Source: Zoogloeaceae bacterium G21618-S1
Lineage (GTDB): Bacteria; Pseudomonadota; Gammaproteobacteria; Burkholderiales; Rhodocyclaceae
Assembly: GCA_027214125.1 (NCBI GenBank)
Contig: JAPWHF010000001.1
Span: forward strand, 310,001 to 374,000
Direction of reading: 5' to 3'
Length of the DNA stretch: 64,000 nucleotides
In this document: positions 62,440-64,000 of the stretch, one piece after another
How positions within the stretch are numbered: position 1 is the first letter of the stretch
Layout of the letters: every line of letters begins with the position of its first letter
Position numbers and translations under genes: made by a program
The notes under the pieces: generated by a model
The model's database searches: none
Told to the model about the DNA's origin: nothing
The model's input: the letters and a program-made list of their open reading frames with translations, nothing else

Positions 62440-63417
62440 CTAACGCTGAATCGAAAGAATCGTGCCGCCCGAGCCAACGACGAGCACCCGGCGGGCGTCG
62501 TTCTCGCGCTGGAATCCGGTCACAGCCAGATGCCAGCCGATGCGGGCCGGTGCCGACGTGTCGGCGCGCCAACTGTTGCCACCGTTGCCGGAGTACAAAA
62601 TGGTGTAAATGCCAGCCGCGACGACACGGCCGCCCGGCCGCGCCCACACGCTTGTCAGGATCGCCGCCGTGCCGCTGGGAAGCTCTGTCCAGCTCGCGCC
62701 ATCGTCGGTGGATCGCAAGATCACGCCCTCTTGGCCGACCGCGTAGAGGCGTCCGTCATCTGTCATCGCAAGGCCAAACAAGGACCGGCGCCCCTTGTGC
62801 AGGGTCTGCCAGTTCGCCCCGCCGTCACGCGACCGGATGACCAACTCGAACTCACCTACCAGCGTGACCTCGCCGCGGGCATCCACATGAACGTCGTAGA
62901 GATGCGGCTCCGCCCAGTCGCCGGTCAGCGCCTCCCAATCCAGTGTGAGCGCCGTCCATGTCTTGCCCCAGTCCCGGGTCTGCAACACCGTGCCGAAGCC
63001 GCCCACCGCATAACCGGTGCCGACAGCATTGACATCGACAGCAAGCAGACGCGCATCGGTTGGCACCTCGGCGCGCTGCCAATGCTGACAATCGGCGGCA
63101 TACACGATGACGCCCTGCTGACCGCTGGCAATGCAATGACCGGCCTTGCGAGAGACCGCGAGCAAGGCAACATCAGTGGGCGGTTTGCCCTGACGCTGCC
63201 AGGTGTCACCGCCGTCATCGCTGTGGACGACCATGCCGAAATCACCGACGGCGATCAGCTCGCGTCCCTCGCCGCCGAGCGCATACAAGGTGTCATGAGC
63301 GACACCGTTGAAGACGGTATCCGGGGGAGGCATCTCGCCGCCAAGCGCCGGGCCGCAGAGCGCAGCCACGAACACGAGGGCGAGACGATGGGCGTGACGG
63401 CGCAGACTCATGGACAT
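62440..63417 (-). CDS. YCF48-related beta-propeller protein, second copy
   Basis: The 325-residue protein has a signal peptide (LALVFVAALCGPALGG) without a lipobox Cys, unlike the left-hand homologue. Repeated blades with Asp-box-like motifs follow: DDGGDTWQRQG, DWGKTWTALT, DGGANWQTLHKG, DDGASWTELPSG and GNGGNSWRADT. The third-residue Met is an alternative start. It lies 11 nt after the edge DUF1329 gene and 41 nt before DUF1302. The repeated co-occurrence with DUF1302/DUF1329 supports a shared envelope complex. Confidence 0.85.
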   Translation of the reverse strand: MSMSLRRHAHRLALVFVAALCGPALGGEMPPPDTVFNGVAHDTLYALGGEGRELIAVGDFGMVVHSDDGGDTWQRQGKPPTDVALLAVSRKAGHCIASGQQGVIVYAADCQHWQRAEVPTDARLLAVDVNAVGTGYAVGGFGTVLQTRDWGKTWTALTLDWEALTGDWAEPHLYDVHVDARGEVTLVGEFELVIRSRDGGANWQTLHKGRRSLFGLAMTDDGRLYAVGQEGVILRSTDDGASWTELPSGTAAILTSVWARPGGRVVAAGIYTILYSGNGGNSWRADTSAPARIGWHLAVTGFQRENDARRVLVVGSGGTILSIQR

Positions 63418-63428
63418 GCCCTGCCCGC

Positions 63429-64000
63429 TCAGGCGCCAAGGCGCCGGATGGCCTGCGGCGTCATGTACTTCTCATACAGCCCGTCGATATTGCGCCCCGA
63501 GGAGATGCCCCCGACGATGGACTTGACCTGGTTGAAGCGCGACATGCGGTTGGTTTGCACGTCGTGGCTATGGACACCGGTCCATGTCCAGGTCGTGTGA
63601 TTGCCGGTCATGTCGCGCTGGTCGCCTTTCTCGTACAGGCTGTAGGCGGGCTCGAAACTCTTGAACAACTCGCCGCGGCGATCGTAGGTATGGCAACCGA
63701 TGTAGATCATGTTGCGGGCGTCGATAAACACCCGCTTTTTGCCCACCGGCGCCCGCGGATAGCCGATCGGCTCTGCCTCGACGATGAGCACCTCGGGGCA
63801 CAGCTCCATGCAGGTATCCGAGAAAGTCTTGCCGGCCGCCCCACCATGCACCGGCGGCTCCCAGTTGGGGTGCTCCGGATGCCAGTTCTCGGAGACCGCG
63901 GCGAGCATGGGTCGGCGCTCGACAAGTTTGAAATTGCCCCAGGTGAGCATGGGATCGCCCGCCGCCCAGGCGTCGGACAGATACACGGTGATGCCGGCCA
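63429..64000 (-). CDS. DUF1329 family protein, C-terminal part (cut by window edge)
   Basis: The frame is open to the right edge and ends at 63429; about 190 residues are visible. It begins in AGITVYLSDAWAAGDPMLTWGNFKLV and ends in MTPQAIRRLGA. Segments match the DUF1329 protein at 59165 closely (YLSDAWAAGDP, HPNWE, AEPIGYPRAPVGKKRVFIDARN, YDRRGE). It is probably the most upstream gene visible of the second operon, so this operon has two DUF1329 genes. Confidence 0.88.
   Translation of the reverse strand, partial: AGITVYLSDAWAAGDPMLTWGNFKLVERRPMLAAVSENWHPEHPNWEPPVHGGAAGKTFSDTCMELCPEVLIVEAEPIGYPRAPVGKKRVFIDARNMIYIGCHTYDRRGELFKSFEPAYSLYEKGDQRDMTGNHTTWTWTGVHSHDVQTNRMSRFNQVKSIVGGISSGRNIDGLYEKYMTPQAIRRLGA

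Noticed and set aside
1-64000. CRISPR arrays, rRNA or tRNA genes
   Set aside because: No regularly spaced repeats and no recognisable RNA gene sequence were seen.

Overview
The window is high-G+C DNA that reads like a betaproteobacterium of the Azoarcus/Thauera/Aromatoleum (Rhodocyclales) type. That assignment is an inference from gene content: a dmp/aph-type phenol meta-cleavage cluster, a five-subunit acetophenone-carboxylase-like operon, and duplicated DUF1302/DUF1329/YCF48 hydrophobic-compound modules. No 16S or other taxonomic marker is present.

Layout. (1) 1-1783: the 3' part of a branched-chain-amino-acid-type ABC substrate-binding protein and a MarR regulator, closed by a bidirectional terminator. 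(2) 1835-8576, minus strand: YCF48-like lipoprotein, RND/MMPL transporter, DUF1302 outer-membrane protein and DUF1329 protein. (3) 8690-26685: a complete phenol pathway. A DmpR/XylR-type sigma54 activator (25003, plus strand) faces a minus-strand block of ferredoxin (dmpQ), phenol hydroxylase (dmpKLMNOP) and two tandem catechol 2,3-dioxygenases. A plus-strand GntR repressor pair follows, then a minus-strand lower pathway (GlcG-like, dmpC, D, E, an AhpD-like protein, dmpF, G, H, I). Phenol would go to catechol, 2-hydroxymuconic semialdehyde, then by the dehydrogenase/tautomerase/decarboxylase branch or the hydrolase branch to 2-hydroxypentadienoate, 4-hydroxy-2-oxovalerate, pyruvate and acetyl-CoA. 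Control elements are readable: a sigma54-like promoter, two DmpR/XylR-type upstream activating sequences 30 bp apart, a near-identical sigma70 promoter segment in front of two operons, and a recurrent TCTCGAGA palindrome.

(4) 26735-27281: a decayed IS3-family transposase just downstream of dmpR. (5) 27455-42120: a minus-strand operon encoding an ATP-dependent ketone carboxylase resembling the five-subunit acetophenone carboxylase, plus a short-chain dehydrogenase, an acetoacetyl-CoA-synthetase-like ligase and an MDR-family reductase. A divergent MalT-like LuxR regulator lies beside it. The likely logic is secondary alcohol to ketone to beta-keto acid to beta-ketoacyl-CoA. (6) 42270-54131: a lower-G+C island ending in a tyrosine recombinase, with one co-directional run of Fic, HsdR, HsdM, HsdS, a Septu-like AAA ATPase, an HNH nuclease and a PD-(D/E)XK-like nuclease. 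(7) 54478-64000: a second minus-strand catabolic operon (DUF1329, YCF48, DUF1302, DUF1329, thiolase, acyl-CoA dehydrogenase, SCP2-type thiolase, CaiB/racemase) for beta-oxidation-like breakdown of an unknown hydrophobic acyl-CoA; it runs off the right edge.
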